Assembly (NCBI RefSeq): GCF_900188345.1
Contig: NZ_FZOD01000008.1
Coordinates: 1 to 64,000 of the forward strand
Length of the DNA stretch: 64,000 bases
Source: Streptosporangium subroseum
GTDB taxonomy: Bacteria; Actinomycetota; Actinomycetes; Streptosporangiales; Streptosporangiaceae
Direction of reading: 5' to 3'
Under the pieces are notes generated by a model. It searched no databases. It saw only the letters and a program-made list of their open reading frames with translations, and had not been told where the DNA came from. Numbering within the stretch: position 1 is the stretch's first letter; each line of letters opens with the position of its first letter. This document shows, in pieces, positions 38,838 to 47,875 of the stretch. A program made the translations under genes and the position numbers.

Positions 38838-40186
38838 CAGCGCTCCTCGGGGAAGGGGTTGGGAGTCTCCATGAGCCGGCGCAACGCGTTCTTGGCCAGG
38901 GCCAGGCCCTCTTCGGGCGTGCGGGTTCCGCCGATCACCGGGGAGAACGCCTCCCCGAACTCGATCCACAGCCGCGAGGCCGATCCGGCGAACCACACCT
39001 GCGGGTCGAGGGCCACCTCGGTGATGACCGAGCGGTACTCCGACTGCGGCTGCAGCGCCAGGTACTCCGGCTGTTCCAGCGCGGGAAGGTACGCGGGCAC
39101 ATGCCCGGCCACCGCCCAGTCGGCGCTGTTCTTGACCAGGTAGGCGATGAACCGGTAGGTCGCCCGCTCGACCTGCGGATCGCGGGCGCGCTGGTGGGGC
39201 ACGACAAAAACGTGGCAGTCGGCCTGGGCCGAGGCGCCGCCGAAGACCGAGGGGAAGCGCGCCATGCTGAACGGCATCTTCGCCAGCTTGAAGGTCGTGG
39301 TCTCCCAGTCTCCGTTCCACAGGAAGGCGGCGTTGCCGTTCTGGAAGGCGGCGACCGATGCCCCGTAGTCGGTGGTGGGGTCGCACAGTCCCTCCTCGCC
39401 CAGCGTGCGCATGAAGGCGAGCACCTCCAGCGCCTTGGCGTCGTCGATCGTGATCTGCGTGCCGTCGTCCGACAGGAGGGTGCCGCCGCTCTGGGCATAC
39501 AGCGACGACCACACCCGCCACGGCCCCACCGTCCCGAGGCCGAGCGCGTCGAAGGCCAGCGAGGGCTTGCCGCCGAGGGCCTCCTTGGCCTTGCGCAGCG
39601 ACTCCAGCAACTGGTCGGTGCCCTTGGTCGGCAGCAGCTTGCCGTCGCCGCCGAGCAGCCCGGCACGGCCGCAGACGTCGGTGTTGTAGTACTGGACCAT
39701 GGGGTGCGCGTCGAACGGCACCGCGTACAGGACACCGTCGATGTGGGCGCGTTCCCAGATGGGAGGGCTGAAGTCCTCGGCCCGGAGGCCGTTCTCGGCG
39801 AGCAGGTCGAGGTTGATCGGATCCAGAATCTGACCGGGGCCGATACCGGCCAGCCGGGCGAGGTGGAAGGTCGCGACATCGGGCGAACGGCCTCCGGCTC
39901 CCGCCATCGCGACCTTGGTGTAGAAGGGCTCGCCCCACTGCAGGACGTTCTCCTCGACGAACAGGGCGGGGTTCTCCTTGGCGAAGGCCCCGACCATGCC
40001 GTTCATGATGACCCCGTCGCTCGCGCCGAGGAAATGCCAGTATTTGACGCGGGTCTGGGAGGAGCCCAGGCCCACGGGGATGGAGCATCCGGAGCTGAGG
40101 AGCCCGAGGGCGAGCGCGCCGCCCAGCAGGTTCCTGCGGGTGATCGTCGTTGGAGTCCGGTGTGGGGTCGGTGGAATGTCGTCCAC
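38837..40186 (-). CDS. Sugar ABC transporter substrate-binding lipoprotein
   Basis: 449 residues. The N-terminus carries a twin-arginine motif (TRRNLLGG) and a lipobox LLSSGC, so the mature protein is anchored to the membrane at Cys about 33 residues in. The rest is a family-1 solute-binding fold (KYWHFLGASDGVIMNGMVGA, AAFQNGNAAFLWNGDWE). GTG40186 is chosen because GGAG stands 8 nt upstream; an in-frame start at 40228 has none. It presumably captures arabinose-containing oligosaccharides, given the adjacent GH51 gene; that is inference. Confidence 0.9.
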   Translation of the reverse strand: MDDIPPTPHRTPTTITRRNLLGGALALGLLSSGCSIPVGLGSSQTRVKYWHFLGASDGVIMNGMVGAFAKENPALFVEENVLQWGEPFYTKVAMAGAGGRSPDVATFHLARLAGIGPGQILDPINLDLLAENGLRAEDFSPPIWERAHIDGVLYAVPFDAHPMVQYYNTDVCGRAGLLGGDGKLLPTKGTDQLLESLRKAKEALGGKPSLAFDALGLGTVGPWRVWSSLYAQSGGTLLSDDGTQITIDDAKALEVLAFMRTLGEEGLCDPTTDYGASVAAFQNGNAAFLWNGDWETTTFKLAKMPFSMARFPSVFGGASAQADCHVFVVPHQRARDPQVERATYRFIAYLVKNSADWAVAGHVPAYLPALEQPEYLALQPQSEYRSVITEVALDPQVWFAGSASRLWIEFGEAFSPVIGGTRTPEEGLALAKNALRRLMETPNPFPEER

Positions 40187-40240
40187 TGCTGTCTCCAGAG
40201 AGCGAGGCCGCGCCTCCCCGACGAGCACGGCCGGACGGAT

Positions 40241-41749
40241 CTACGGGCGGATGAGACGGATCACATTCCACGAGACGGCGGGCAGCGTGATCTCCAGGGT
40301 CCCGGCGTCGAGGCGGACGTCGGCGTTCGCGCGAGGAGCCACCGTGTCCGAGGCGTCGGCGGTGTTGCGGACGTAGGGGTCGGGACCGGACAGCACCGTG
40401 GCCTCGGCGAGCCGTACCGGGCCGAGGGCGCGCAGGTCGACGGTGAGGGTGAGCGGCTGGTCGACCGAGCGGTTGACCGCGAACAGCGTGGTGGCGCCGG
40501 TCTCCTCGTCGTGGGTGGCGACGGCGTCGAGGGCGGCGACCTCCCCGAACCTCGCGGTCTCGTGCGTCGGTGAATCGGACTCGACCCGCAGCACCTGGCC
40601 GACCGCGTACCGGGAGGCCTGGGCGAAGGGATGGAAGGTGGTCTGTTTCCAGGCCCTGCCGCCCGGTTCGGTCATGATGGGGGCGATGACGTTGACCAGC
40701 TGGGCCAGGCAGGCTGAGGTCACCCTGTCGCTGTGCCGCAGCAGCGAGATCAGCAGTCCGCCGAAGGTCACCGCGTCCGCCAGGTGGTAGTGGTCCTCAA
40801 GGAGCGGCGGGGCGACCGGCCAGTCCTGCGGCGGCTCGGCGTTCTGGAAACGGGACAGGTACCAGACGTTCCACTCGTCGAACGAGATGTTGAGCTTTTT
40901 CCTGCTCTTGAGCCGGGCGCCCACGCTGTCGGCCGTGGCCACCACCGAGTCGACGAAGTGGTCCATGTCCATCGAGGAGGCGAGGAAGCTCGCCAGATCG
41001 CCGTCGTGCTCCTCGTAGTAGGCGTGGCAGGAGATGAAGTCCACCACGTCGTAGGTCTCCTCCAGCACGGTCGCCTCCCACGCGCCGAAGGTCGGCATGC
41101 TGGAACCGGAGCTTCCGCAGGCCACCAACTCCAGGCCCGGGTCGATCATGCGCATGGCCCTGGCGGTCTCGGCGGCCAGCCGTCCGTACTCGTGGGCGGT
41201 CTTGTGGCCGATCTGCCACGGGCCGTCCATCTCGTTGCCCAGGCACCACATCCGGATGCCGTGCGGTTCTTTGGCGCCGCCCGCGACCCGCAGGTCCGAC
41301 AGCTGGGTTCCGGCCTCGATGTTGCAGTATTCCAGCAGGTCCAGCGCCTCGGCGATGCCCCGGGTGCCGAGGTTGACGGCCATCATCGGCTCCACCCCGG
41401 CCTTGCGGGTCCAGGCGACGAACTCGTCCAGCCCGAACTCGTTGGTCTCCGTGCTGTGCCAGGCCAGATCGAGCCGGCGAGGCCGTCTGTCGCGTGGGCC
41501 GACGCCGTCCTCCCAGCGGTATCCGGACACGAAGTTCCCGCCGGGGTAGCGGGCCGTGGTGACGCCCAGCTCACGGGTGAGCTCCAGTACGTCACGCCGG
41601 AAGCCGTCCTCGTCGGCGGTGGGATGGCCGGGCTCGTAGATGCCGGTGTAGACGCACCGGCCGAGGTGTTCGACGAACGTTCCGAATGTGCGCCGACTGA
41701 CGGGGGCCACCTTGAATGCGGGGTCGAGGGTGAGGGATGCGGACAGCAC
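40241..41749 (-). CDS. GH51 alpha-L-arabinofuranosidase
   Basis: 502 residues, the usual size for cytoplasmic GH51 enzymes. The N-terminal half is the (beta/alpha)8 barrel with FGTFVEHLGRCVYTGIYEPG, YPGGNFVSGYRWEDGVGP, acid/base Glu in MWCLGNEMDGPWQIGH, and nucleophile Glu in NISFDEWNVWY. A C-terminal beta-sandwich follows. It removes terminal arabinofuranosyl units from imported arabinan or arabinoxylan oligosaccharides. GTG41749 has AGGAG 7 nt upstream. First gene of the operon with the binding protein and permeases. Confidence 0.93.
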   Translation of the reverse strand: MLSASLTLDPAFKVAPVSRRTFGTFVEHLGRCVYTGIYEPGHPTADEDGFRRDVLELTRELGVTTARYPGGNFVSGYRWEDGVGPRDRRPRRLDLAWHSTETNEFGLDEFVAWTRKAGVEPMMAVNLGTRGIAEALDLLEYCNIEAGTQLSDLRVAGGAKEPHGIRMWCLGNEMDGPWQIGHKTAHEYGRLAAETARAMRMIDPGLELVACGSSGSSMPTFGAWEATVLEETYDVVDFISCHAYYEEHDGDLASFLASSMDMDHFVDSVVATADSVGARLKSRKKLNISFDEWNVWYLSRFQNAEPPQDWPVAPPLLEDHYHLADAVTFGGLLISLLRHSDRVTSACLAQLVNVIAPIMTEPGGRAWKQTTFHPFAQASRYAVGQVLRVESDSPTHETARFGEVAALDAVATHDEETGATTLFAVNRSVDQPLTLTVDLRALGPVRLAEATVLSGPDPYVRNTADASDTVAPRANADVRLDAGTLEITLPAVSWNVIRLIRP

Positions 41750-41847
41750 GAAAGTCTCCTCATATACGGCCTGCGTGTACGGCCCGCGCCGGCCTTCGGC
41801 GCGAGGTCGCCGAGTTCGTGAATTACCGGGAAAGTGAGCGACTCCAA

Positions 41848-41876
41848 TTGATAGCGCTAACATAACGAAAGACCAA
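41848..41876 (-). promoter_or_regulatory. Promoter of the arabinofuranosidase-ABC operon
   Basis: On the minus strand TTGGTC (41876-41871) and TATCAA (41853-41848) are separated by exactly 17 bp. A LacI-type operator covers the -10 element. The predicted leader to GTG41749 is about 90 nt. Confidence 0.6.
41849..41862. promoter_or_regulatory. LacI-family operator 1
   Basis: TGATAGCGCTAACA is a near-perfect dyad around the central CG (consensus TGNTANCGNTANCA). It overlaps the -10 element of the arabinofuranosidase promoter. Confidence 0.75.
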
Positions 41877-41893
41877 CGGTTACTTGGGGTGAG

Positions 41894-41907
41894 TGTTAAC
41901 GCTCTCA
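41894..41907. promoter_or_regulatory. LacI-family operator 2
   Basis: TGTTAACGCTCTCA matches the same consensus and lies 45 bp (about four helical turns) from operator 1, upstream of the -35 element, a spacing suited to cooperative repression. No LacI gene is in the window. Confidence 0.65.
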
Positions 41908-42082
41908 TCAGGGTGGGTCAAGTGTGAGACAAATCACGATCCGGTAACCGTGATGAACTCCCAGCTCACCGCAGGTGCCGTCCAGCCTGCTGTTTTCACC
42001 CTCGCGATCCCCGACCGGTTCCCCCGTTCCCGGACACGCGAAGTGACCGGAGCCGGATCCATTCCTCTCACCCTCGAATACG

Positions 42083-42154
42083 GGCAAGCGCTTGCCGGTG
42101 AATTAAGTGAATCCTTAGGTGGCTGTTGACAGTGTCACCGGGCGGGAGTCCACT
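42083..42154 (+). promoter_or_regulatory. Palindrome and TTGACA upstream of the cox operon
   Basis: A 14-bp perfect palindrome GGCAAGCGCTTGCC (42083-42096) is followed by TTGACA (42126-42131), 56 bp before coxM. The matching -10 17 bp later (TCCACT) is poor, so the promoter call is weak. Apart from these and the LacI operators, 41750-42186 holds no gene that I can support. Confidence 0.35.
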
Positions 42155-42186
42155 GGGCTGCCAAGCACCAGACAAGGGGGTGTCGC

Positions 42187-43062
42187 ATGCAGGTTCCGGC
42201 CCCGCTGGAATACGAGCGTGCCACCAGTGTCGATCACGCTCTCGGGCTGCTGGAGCGGCTGGGGAGTTCGGCCCGGCTCCTCGCCGGCGGCCACAGCCTG
42301 CTCCCGATGATGAAGCTCCGGCTGGCCAACCCGGAATATCTGATCGACATCAACGATCTCCACGGCGAGCTGGGCTACATCCGAATGGAGCCCGCACAGA
42401 TCCGTATCGGCGCGATGACCCGGCATCGCGAACTACTCGAGTCGGACGCGCTCGCCGAGGCGTTTCCCATTTTCCGTGACGCCGAACGGGTCATCGCCGA
42501 TCCCGTCGTCCGCAACCGCGGCACCCTGGGCGGCTCGCTCTGCCAGGCCGACCCGTCGGAGGACCTGTCCGCCGTGTGCACGACCCTCGGGGCGAGCTGC
42601 GTGATCCGCAACCGGACCGGCGAGCGGGTCGTGACGATGGAGGAGTTCCATCGCGGCCCCTACGAGACGGCGGTCGAAGACGGCGAGATGCTGGTCGAGA
42701 TCCGCATTCCGGTGCGGGGAGGCGGGTCCAGCGCCTACGAGAAGGTCGAGCGCCGGGCGGGCGACTGGGCGATCGTGTCCGCCGGCGCGGCCGTCTGGCT
42801 GGACGGCGAGGTGATCGCCGATGCCCGGGTCGGCCTCGCCGCGGTGGGCCCGAACACGACGGGACTCCCCGCGGTCTCCGAGGCGCTGCGCGGGAAGCGG
42901 CCGTCCGAGGACCTCTACGAGCGGGCCGGCGCCCTCGCCGCCGAGAACTGCAACCCGGCCACCGACATGCGCGGCAGCGCCGACTACAAGCGCCACCTCG
43001 CCAAGGAACTCACCAGGCGGGCCCTGCGCCGGTCCGTAGCCCGAATCAACGAGGGGGTCTGA
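42187..43062 (+). CDS. coxM: Aerobic carbon monoxide dehydrogenase, medium (FAD) subunit
   Basis: 291 residues, FAD-binding subunit of the molybdenum hydroxylase family. The two FAD motifs are visible: LLAGGHSLLPMMKLRLANPE (residues about 32-51, with the AGGHS signature) and RNRGTLGGSLCQADPSEDL (with TLGGS). It passes electrons from the iron-sulfur subunit toward the respiratory chain. First gene of a seven-gene cox operon in the order M-S-L typical of form I enzymes. Confidence 0.93.
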   Translation: MQVPAPLEYERATSVDHALGLLERLGSSARLLAGGHSLLPMMKLRLANPEYLIDINDLHGELGYIRMEPAQIRIGAMTRHRELLESDALAEAFPIFRDAERVIADPVVRNRGTLGGSLCQADPSEDLSAVCTTLGASCVIRNRTGERVVTMEEFHRGPYETAVEDGEMLVEIRIPVRGGGSSAYEKVERRAGDWAIVSAGAAVWLDGEVIADARVGLAAVGPNTTGLPAVSEALRGKRPSEDLYERAGALAAENCNPATDMRGSADYKRHLAKELTRRALRRSVARINEGV

Positions 43063-43063
43063 C

Positions 43064-43582
43064 GTGCAGGTTTCGATGACCGTCAACGGCGAGGAGGTCA
43101 CCAGGGAGATCGAGGGCCGCCTGCTCTTGATCCACTTCCTGCGTGACCACCTCGGGCTGACGGGCACCCACTGGGGCTGCGACACGAGCAACTGCGGCAC
43201 CTGCGTGGTGTGGCTCGACGGCGAGCCGGTCAAGTCGTGCACCGTGCTCGCCGCGATGGCGGGCGGCCACGAGGTACGCACGGTGGAGGACCTCGAACAG
43301 GACGGCAAGCTCGATCCGGTGCAGCAGGGGTTCATGGAGTGTCACGGCCTGCAGTGCGGGTTCTGCACGCCCGGCATGATGATGACCGCACGGGCCCTGC
43401 TCGACCGCAACCCCGACCCGTCGGCACAGGAGATCCGCGAGGCGATCTCCGGCCAGATCTGCCGGTGCACCGGCTACGCGACCATCGTCCGCTCCGTGCA
43501 GTGGGCCGCTGCTCACGAAGCAGGCTCGCGGACGGATGAGACAGACTCTCCGGAAACCGTCGCCACCGGGACCGCGTCATGA
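43064..43582 (+). CDS. coxS: Aerobic carbon monoxide dehydrogenase, small (2Fe-2S) subunit
   Basis: 172 residues. The plant-type [2Fe-2S] motif HWGCDTSNCGTCVVWLDGEP with the fourth Cys in VKSC occupies the N-terminal domain. The C-terminal helical domain holds the second cluster in GLQCGFCTPGMMM and QICRCTGYATI. The start follows coxM by one base and the end overlaps coxL by 4 nt. The tail of about 20 residues after the domain is longer than usual. Confidence 0.94.
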   Translation: MQVSMTVNGEEVTREIEGRLLLIHFLRDHLGLTGTHWGCDTSNCGTCVVWLDGEPVKSCTVLAAMAGGHEVRTVEDLEQDGKLDPVQQGFMECHGLQCGFCTPGMMMTARALLDRNPDPSAQEIREAISGQICRCTGYATIVRSVQWAAAHEAGSRTDETDSPETVATGTAS

Positions 43583-45972
43583 CCGCCGTCGACCAGCACC
43601 CGGCCGCCGCGTTCGAGGACAACGACCAGAAGCCGGTCGGCCACGGCCGGATGCTCCGCAAGGAGGACCCCCGGTTCATCCGGGGGAAGGGCCGATTCTG
43701 CGACGACGTGCAGCTGCCGGGCATGCTGCACCTCGCGATCCTCCGCTCCCCCGTCGCGCACGCCCGGATCGTGAGCATCGACACCAGCGCGGCCGAGGCG
43801 CACCCGAAGGTCAAGGCGGTCGTCACCGGAGCCGCCCTGGCCGAGATGGGACTGGCCTGGATGCCGACCCTCTCCGGCGACGTGCAGGCCGTACTGGCGA
43901 CGGACAAGGTGCGCTTCCAGGGGCAGGAGGTCGCGTTTGTCGTGGCGGAGGACCGCTACGCGGCACGCGACGCCCTCGAACTGATCGACGTCGAGTACGA
44001 CCTGCTCGAACCGGTGATCGACGCCCGCAGGGCACTCGACCCCAGCGCACCCGTCATCCGCGACGACCTGGACGGCAAGCGGAACAACCACGTCTTCGAC
44101 TGGGAGACCGGCGACGAGGCGGCCACCGAGGCGGTGTTCGCGGCGGCCGACGTCGCCGTCACCCAGGACATCGTGTATCCCCGCGTGCACCCCGCGCCGA
44201 TGGAGACCTGCGGGTCCGTCGCCGACTACGACCGGATCGACGGCAGGCTGACGCTGTGGTCCACGACCCAGGCGCCGCACGCCCACCGCACGCTGTACGC
44301 GATCGTCGCCGGCCTGCCCGAGCACAAGATCCGGGTCATCTCGCCTGACCTCGGCGGCGGCTTCGGCGGCAAGGTCCCGATCTATCCCGGCTACGTCTGC
44401 TCGATCGTGGCGTCGATCGTCACCGGCAAGCCGGTGAAGTGGATGGAGGACCGCTCCGAGAACCTCACGAGCACCGGCTTCGCCCGCGACTACATCATGC
44501 GCGGTGAGATCGCGGCGACCAGGGACGGGAGGATCCTGGCCGTCCGCACCAACGTGCTCGCCGACCACGGCGCCTTCAACGGTGTCGCGGCGCCGGTGAA
44601 GTATCCGGCGGGATTCTTCGGCGTGTTCACCGGCAGCTACGACCTGGAGGCCGCCTACTGCAAGATGACGGCCGTCTACACGAACAAGGCACCGGGCGGC
44701 GTCGCCTACGCCTGCTCGTTCCGGATCACCGAAGCCGTGTATCTCATCGAGCGTCTGGTCGACTGCCTGGCGTACGAGCTCAAGATGGACCCGGTCGAGC
44801 TGCGCATCAAGAACTTCATCCAGCCCGAGCAGTTCCCCTACAAGACCAAGACCGGATGGGTCTACGACTCGGGCGACTACGAACCGACCATGCGCAAGGC
44901 CATGGAGATCGCCGGCTACGACGAGCTGCGCGCGGAGCAGGTCGAGAGGCGTGCCCGCGGCGAGCTGATGGGGATCGGCATCTCCTTCTTCACCGAGGCG
45001 GTCGGCGCGGGGCCGCGCAAGGACATGGACATCCTGGGGTTGGGCATGGCCGACGGGTGCGAGTTACGCGTCCACCCGACCGGCAAGGCCGTCGTGCGCC
45101 TGTCGGTGCAGAGCCAGGGACAGGGACACGAGACCACCTTCGCGCAGATCGTCGCCGAGGAGATCGGCATTCCGCCCGCCGACATCGACGTCGTGCACGG
45201 CGACACCGACCAGACGCCGTTCGGCCTCGGCACCTACGGCAGCCGGTCCACCCCGGTGTCCGGCGCGGCCGCGGCCCTGGTGGCACGGAAGGTGCGGGAC
45301 AAGGCGCGCCTCATCGCCTCGGGGATGCTCGAGGTCTCCGTCGCCGACCTGGAGTGGCAGAAGGGTTCGTTCCACGTCAAGGGCGACCCGACGAAGTCCG
45401 TCACGATCCAGGACATCGCGATGCGGGCGCACGGCGCGGGAGACCTGCCCGAGGGTGTCGAGGGCGGGCTGGAGGCGCAGATCTGCTACAACCCGGAGAA
45501 CCTGACCTATCCGCACGGCGCCTACATCTGCGTCGTCGACATCGACCCGGGCACCGCCCAGGTCAAGGTGCGGCGGTTCATCGCGGTGGACGACTGCGGC
45601 ACCCGGATCAACCCGATGATCATCGAGGGGCAGGTGCACGGCGGTCTCACCGACGGTGTCGGAATGGCCCTGATGGAGATGATCGCCTTCGACGAGGACG
45701 GCAACTGCCTGGGCGGATCGCTCATGGACTATCTCATCCCGACCTCGCTGGAGGTTCCCGACTGGGAGACCGGGTTCACCGTGACCCCCTCGCCGCACCA
45801 TCCGATCGGCGCGAAGGGCGTCGGCGAGTCGGCGACGGTCGGTTCGCCGCCGGCGATCGTCAACGCGGTCGTCGACGCGCTCAAGCCGTTCGGCATCCGC
45901 CACGCCGACATGCCGCTCACCCCCTCGCGGGTGTGGGACGCCATGCGCGGCGCACCCCAGCCGCCGATCTGA
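43579..45972 (+). CDS. coxL: Aerobic carbon monoxide dehydrogenase, large (Mo/Cu) subunit, form I
   Basis: 797 residues, catalytic subunit oxidising CO with water to CO2. The form I active-site loop AYACSFR is present, with the copper-ligand Cys at residue 379 (Cys388 in the Oligotropha enzyme). Form II homologues carry AYRGAGR instead. Other cofactor-binding segments are GGGFGGKVPIYPGYVC, SQGQGHETTFAQIVAEE, and the catalytic-glutamate region GAKGVGESATVG. The N-terminus has the usual HGRMLRKEDPRFIRGKGRFC. Overlaps coxS by 4 nt. Confidence 0.95.
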   Translation: MTAVDQHPAAAFEDNDQKPVGHGRMLRKEDPRFIRGKGRFCDDVQLPGMLHLAILRSPVAHARIVSIDTSAAEAHPKVKAVVTGAALAEMGLAWMPTLSGDVQAVLATDKVRFQGQEVAFVVAEDRYAARDALELIDVEYDLLEPVIDARRALDPSAPVIRDDLDGKRNNHVFDWETGDEAATEAVFAAADVAVTQDIVYPRVHPAPMETCGSVADYDRIDGRLTLWSTTQAPHAHRTLYAIVAGLPEHKIRVISPDLGGGFGGKVPIYPGYVCSIVASIVTGKPVKWMEDRSENLTSTGFARDYIMRGEIAATRDGRILAVRTNVLADHGAFNGVAAPVKYPAGFFGVFTGSYDLEAAYCKMTAVYTNKAPGGVAYACSFRITEAVYLIERLVDCLAYELKMDPVELRIKNFIQPEQFPYKTKTGWVYDSGDYEPTMRKAMEIAGYDELRAEQVERRARGELMGIGISFFTEAVGAGPRKDMDILGLGMADGCELRVHPTGKAVVRLSVQSQGQGHETTFAQIVAEEIGIPPADIDVVHGDTDQTPFGLGTYGSRSTPVSGAAAALVARKVRDKARLIASGMLEVSVADLEWQKGSFHVKGDPTKSVTIQDIAMRAHGAGDLPEGVEGGLEAQICYNPENLTYPHGAYICVVDIDPGTAQVKVRRFIAVDDCGTRINPMIIEGQVHGGLTDGVGMALMEMIAFDEDGNCLGGSLMDYLIPTSLEVPDWETGFTVTPSPHHPIGAKGVGESATVGSPPAIVNAVVDALKPFGIRHADMPLTPSRVWDAMRGAPQPPI

Positions 45973-45988
45973 CCGAATCGGAGCGTTC

Positions 45989-46951
45989 ATGCTTTCCGGC
46001 ATCTCGACGCGAATGAGAGAACTGGTCGCCGACCGCGTTCCGTTCGTCCACGCGGTCGTGGTCCGCGCCCATTTCCCGACGGCGGTCAGCGCAGGCGACG
46101 ACGCGATCGTCCTGCCCGACGGCTCCATCGAGGGTTTTGTCGGCGGTCAGTGCGCCGAGAGCTCCGTGCGCACGGCGGCTCTCGGCGCGCTCCGGGACGG
46201 CCGGTCCGTGCTGCTGCGCGTGCTGCCGGAGGGCGAGCTGAACTTCCCCGACTCCCCCGGCGCCCAGGTCGTGGTCAACCCCTGCCTGTCCGGCGGCGCG
46301 CTGGAGATCTTTCTCCAGCCGTTGCTTCCGTCACCAGTGGTCTGGATCGTCGGCCGGTCGCCGATCGCCGAGGCACTGGCCGAGCTGGCCCGCCCCCTGG
46401 ACTTCGCCGTACGGCGGGCAGCGGACGGGCAGGGGCCGGCGGGTGCCACCGCGGTCGTGGTGTCCAGCCACGGGCGCGACGAGATCGCGGCGATCCGCGC
46501 CGCGCTGGACGCCGGGGTCGAGTACATCGGGCTGGTCGCCAGCCACCGGCGCGGTACGGCGGTGCTGGCGGAGATGGAACTGACCGAGGCCGAGCGCCGG
46601 CGGGTCCGTTCGCCGGTCGGGCTCCAGATCGGAGCCCGCACCGCGCCCGAGATCGCCCTGTCGATCCTGGCGGAGATCGTCGCCGCGATCCGTACCGGGG
46701 GCCTGACACCGGCGGCCCCCACCTCGTCCGGCAGCGGGCACATCGCTCCCGGTCCGCCGGACGGCGGGCCCACGACGGGTTCGAGCGTGCGGGCCGTCGA
46801 CCCGGTCTGCGGCATGACCGTGACCGTCTCACCTGACACGCCTCACCTGACCGTCGACGGCGAAGACGTGTGGTTCTGCGGCCCGGGCTGCCGTCAGCGT
46901 TACGCGGAGAAAGGACCACTGCCGCAGGCCGGCACCGGGGCCGCGTCGTGA
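45989..46951 (+). CDS. coxF: XdhC/CoxF-family maturation protein fused to a YHS domain
   Basis: 320 residues. The N-terminal part has the XdhC_CoxI signature DGSIEGFVGGQCAESSVR and the C-terminal Rossmann part VVWIVGRSPIAEALAELA, as in proteins that deliver sulfurated molybdenum cofactor to molybdenum hydroxylases. After a Gly/Ser/Pro linker (about 250-270) a YHS metal-binding domain follows: VDPVCGMTVTVSPDTPHLTV then VWFCGPGCRQRYAEKG. The YHS domain often binds copper or other metals; delivery of copper to the Mo-S-Cu centre is an attractive but unproven role. Confidence 0.85.
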   Translation: MLSGISTRMRELVADRVPFVHAVVVRAHFPTAVSAGDDAIVLPDGSIEGFVGGQCAESSVRTAALGALRDGRSVLLRVLPEGELNFPDSPGAQVVVNPCLSGGALEIFLQPLLPSPVVWIVGRSPIAEALAELARPLDFAVRRAADGQGPAGATAVVVSSHGRDEIAAIRAALDAGVEYIGLVASHRRGTAVLAEMELTEAERRRVRSPVGLQIGARTAPEIALSILAEIVAAIRTGGLTPAAPTSSGSGHIAPGPPDGGPTTGSSVRAVDPVCGMTVTVSPDTPHLTVDGEDVWFCGPGCRQRYAEKGPLPQAGTGAAS

Positions 46952-47838
46952 GCCACGTTTTCGCCGACGCCGCCGAGGTCCAGAGACGCCTGGACGAAAT
47001 GGACTACCTGGTCGACGAGGGCACCGCCTCGGCGCTGTTCTTCGCGCTGACCCTCGGTCAGCCCCTGCTGCTGGAAGGCGAGCCCGGCGTCGGCAAGACC
47101 ACCGCGGCCAAAGCCCTGGCCCGCGCCCTGGTCACACCCCTGATCCGGCTGCAGTGCTACGAAGGCCTGACGGCGAGCGAGGCGCTCTACGAGTGGAACT
47201 ACCAGCGGCAACTGCTCGCCATCCGGCTGGCCGAGTCGCGGCGGGACAACCTGACCGACGCCGACCTGTTCAGCGAGGCGTTCCTGCAGGAGCGCCCGAT
47301 CCTGCGGGCCATCCGGCACAGCGGGCCGGTGCCCCCGGTGCTGCTGATCGACGAGATCGACCGTGCCGACGACGAGTTCGAGGCGTTGCTGTTCGAGTTT
47401 CTCGGCGAGGCCTCGATCACGATCCCGGAGCTTGGCACGTTCACGGCGAAACGCCGGCCGATCGTCATCCTGACCTCCAACCGCAGCAGGGACCTGCACG
47501 ACGCGCTCCGACGGCGCTGCCTGTATCACTGGATCGACTTTCCCGCGGCCGAGCGGGCCGCGGAGATCCTGCGTCGTTCGGTGCCCGCCGCGAACGAGAC
47601 GCTGATCCGGTCGGCCACCGAGTTCGTCGGCCGCGTACGCCGGCTCGACCTCGACAAGGCACCCGGTATGGCGGAGACGATCGACTGGGTCTCCGCGCTG
47701 TCCGCGCTCGGCGCGACCGATCTGGTCCGGGAGGACGTCGTCCGAACGCTCAGCACCATCGCGAAGACACCGGACGACCGCGACGCGATCACCGGCGCAC
47801 TCGATCAGGTGGGCCACGCCCGCGGTGCAACCACCTGA
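46948..47838 (+). CDS. coxD: MoxR-type AAA+ ATPase (CoxD)
   Basis: 296 residues. Walker A reads GEPGVGKTTAAKALA, Walker B VLLIDEIDRADDEFEALL, sensor 1 VILTSNRSRDLHDALRRR. CoxD is needed to build the Mo-S-Cu centre of CO dehydrogenase, working with the VWA protein CoxE. GTG46948 overlaps the preceding stop (GTGA). Confidence 0.9.
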   Translation: MSHVFADAAEVQRRLDEMDYLVDEGTASALFFALTLGQPLLLEGEPGVGKTTAAKALARALVTPLIRLQCYEGLTASEALYEWNYQRQLLAIRLAESRRDNLTDADLFSEAFLQERPILRAIRHSGPVPPVLLIDEIDRADDEFEALLFEFLGEASITIPELGTFTAKRRPIVILTSNRSRDLHDALRRRCLYHWIDFPAAERAAEILRRSVPAANETLIRSATEFVGRVRRLDLDKAPGMAETIDWVSALSALGATDLVREDVVRTLSTIAKTPDDRDAITGALDQVGHARGATT

Positions 47839-47875
47839 TCGACGGCTCAGGGATCCGACAGCACAGGGAGAGCCC

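Noticed and set aside
41893..42129. A 78-codon plus-strand frame between the arabinofuranosidase and coxM
   Set aside because: It starts inside a LacI operator, has no ribosome site and no recognisable domain.
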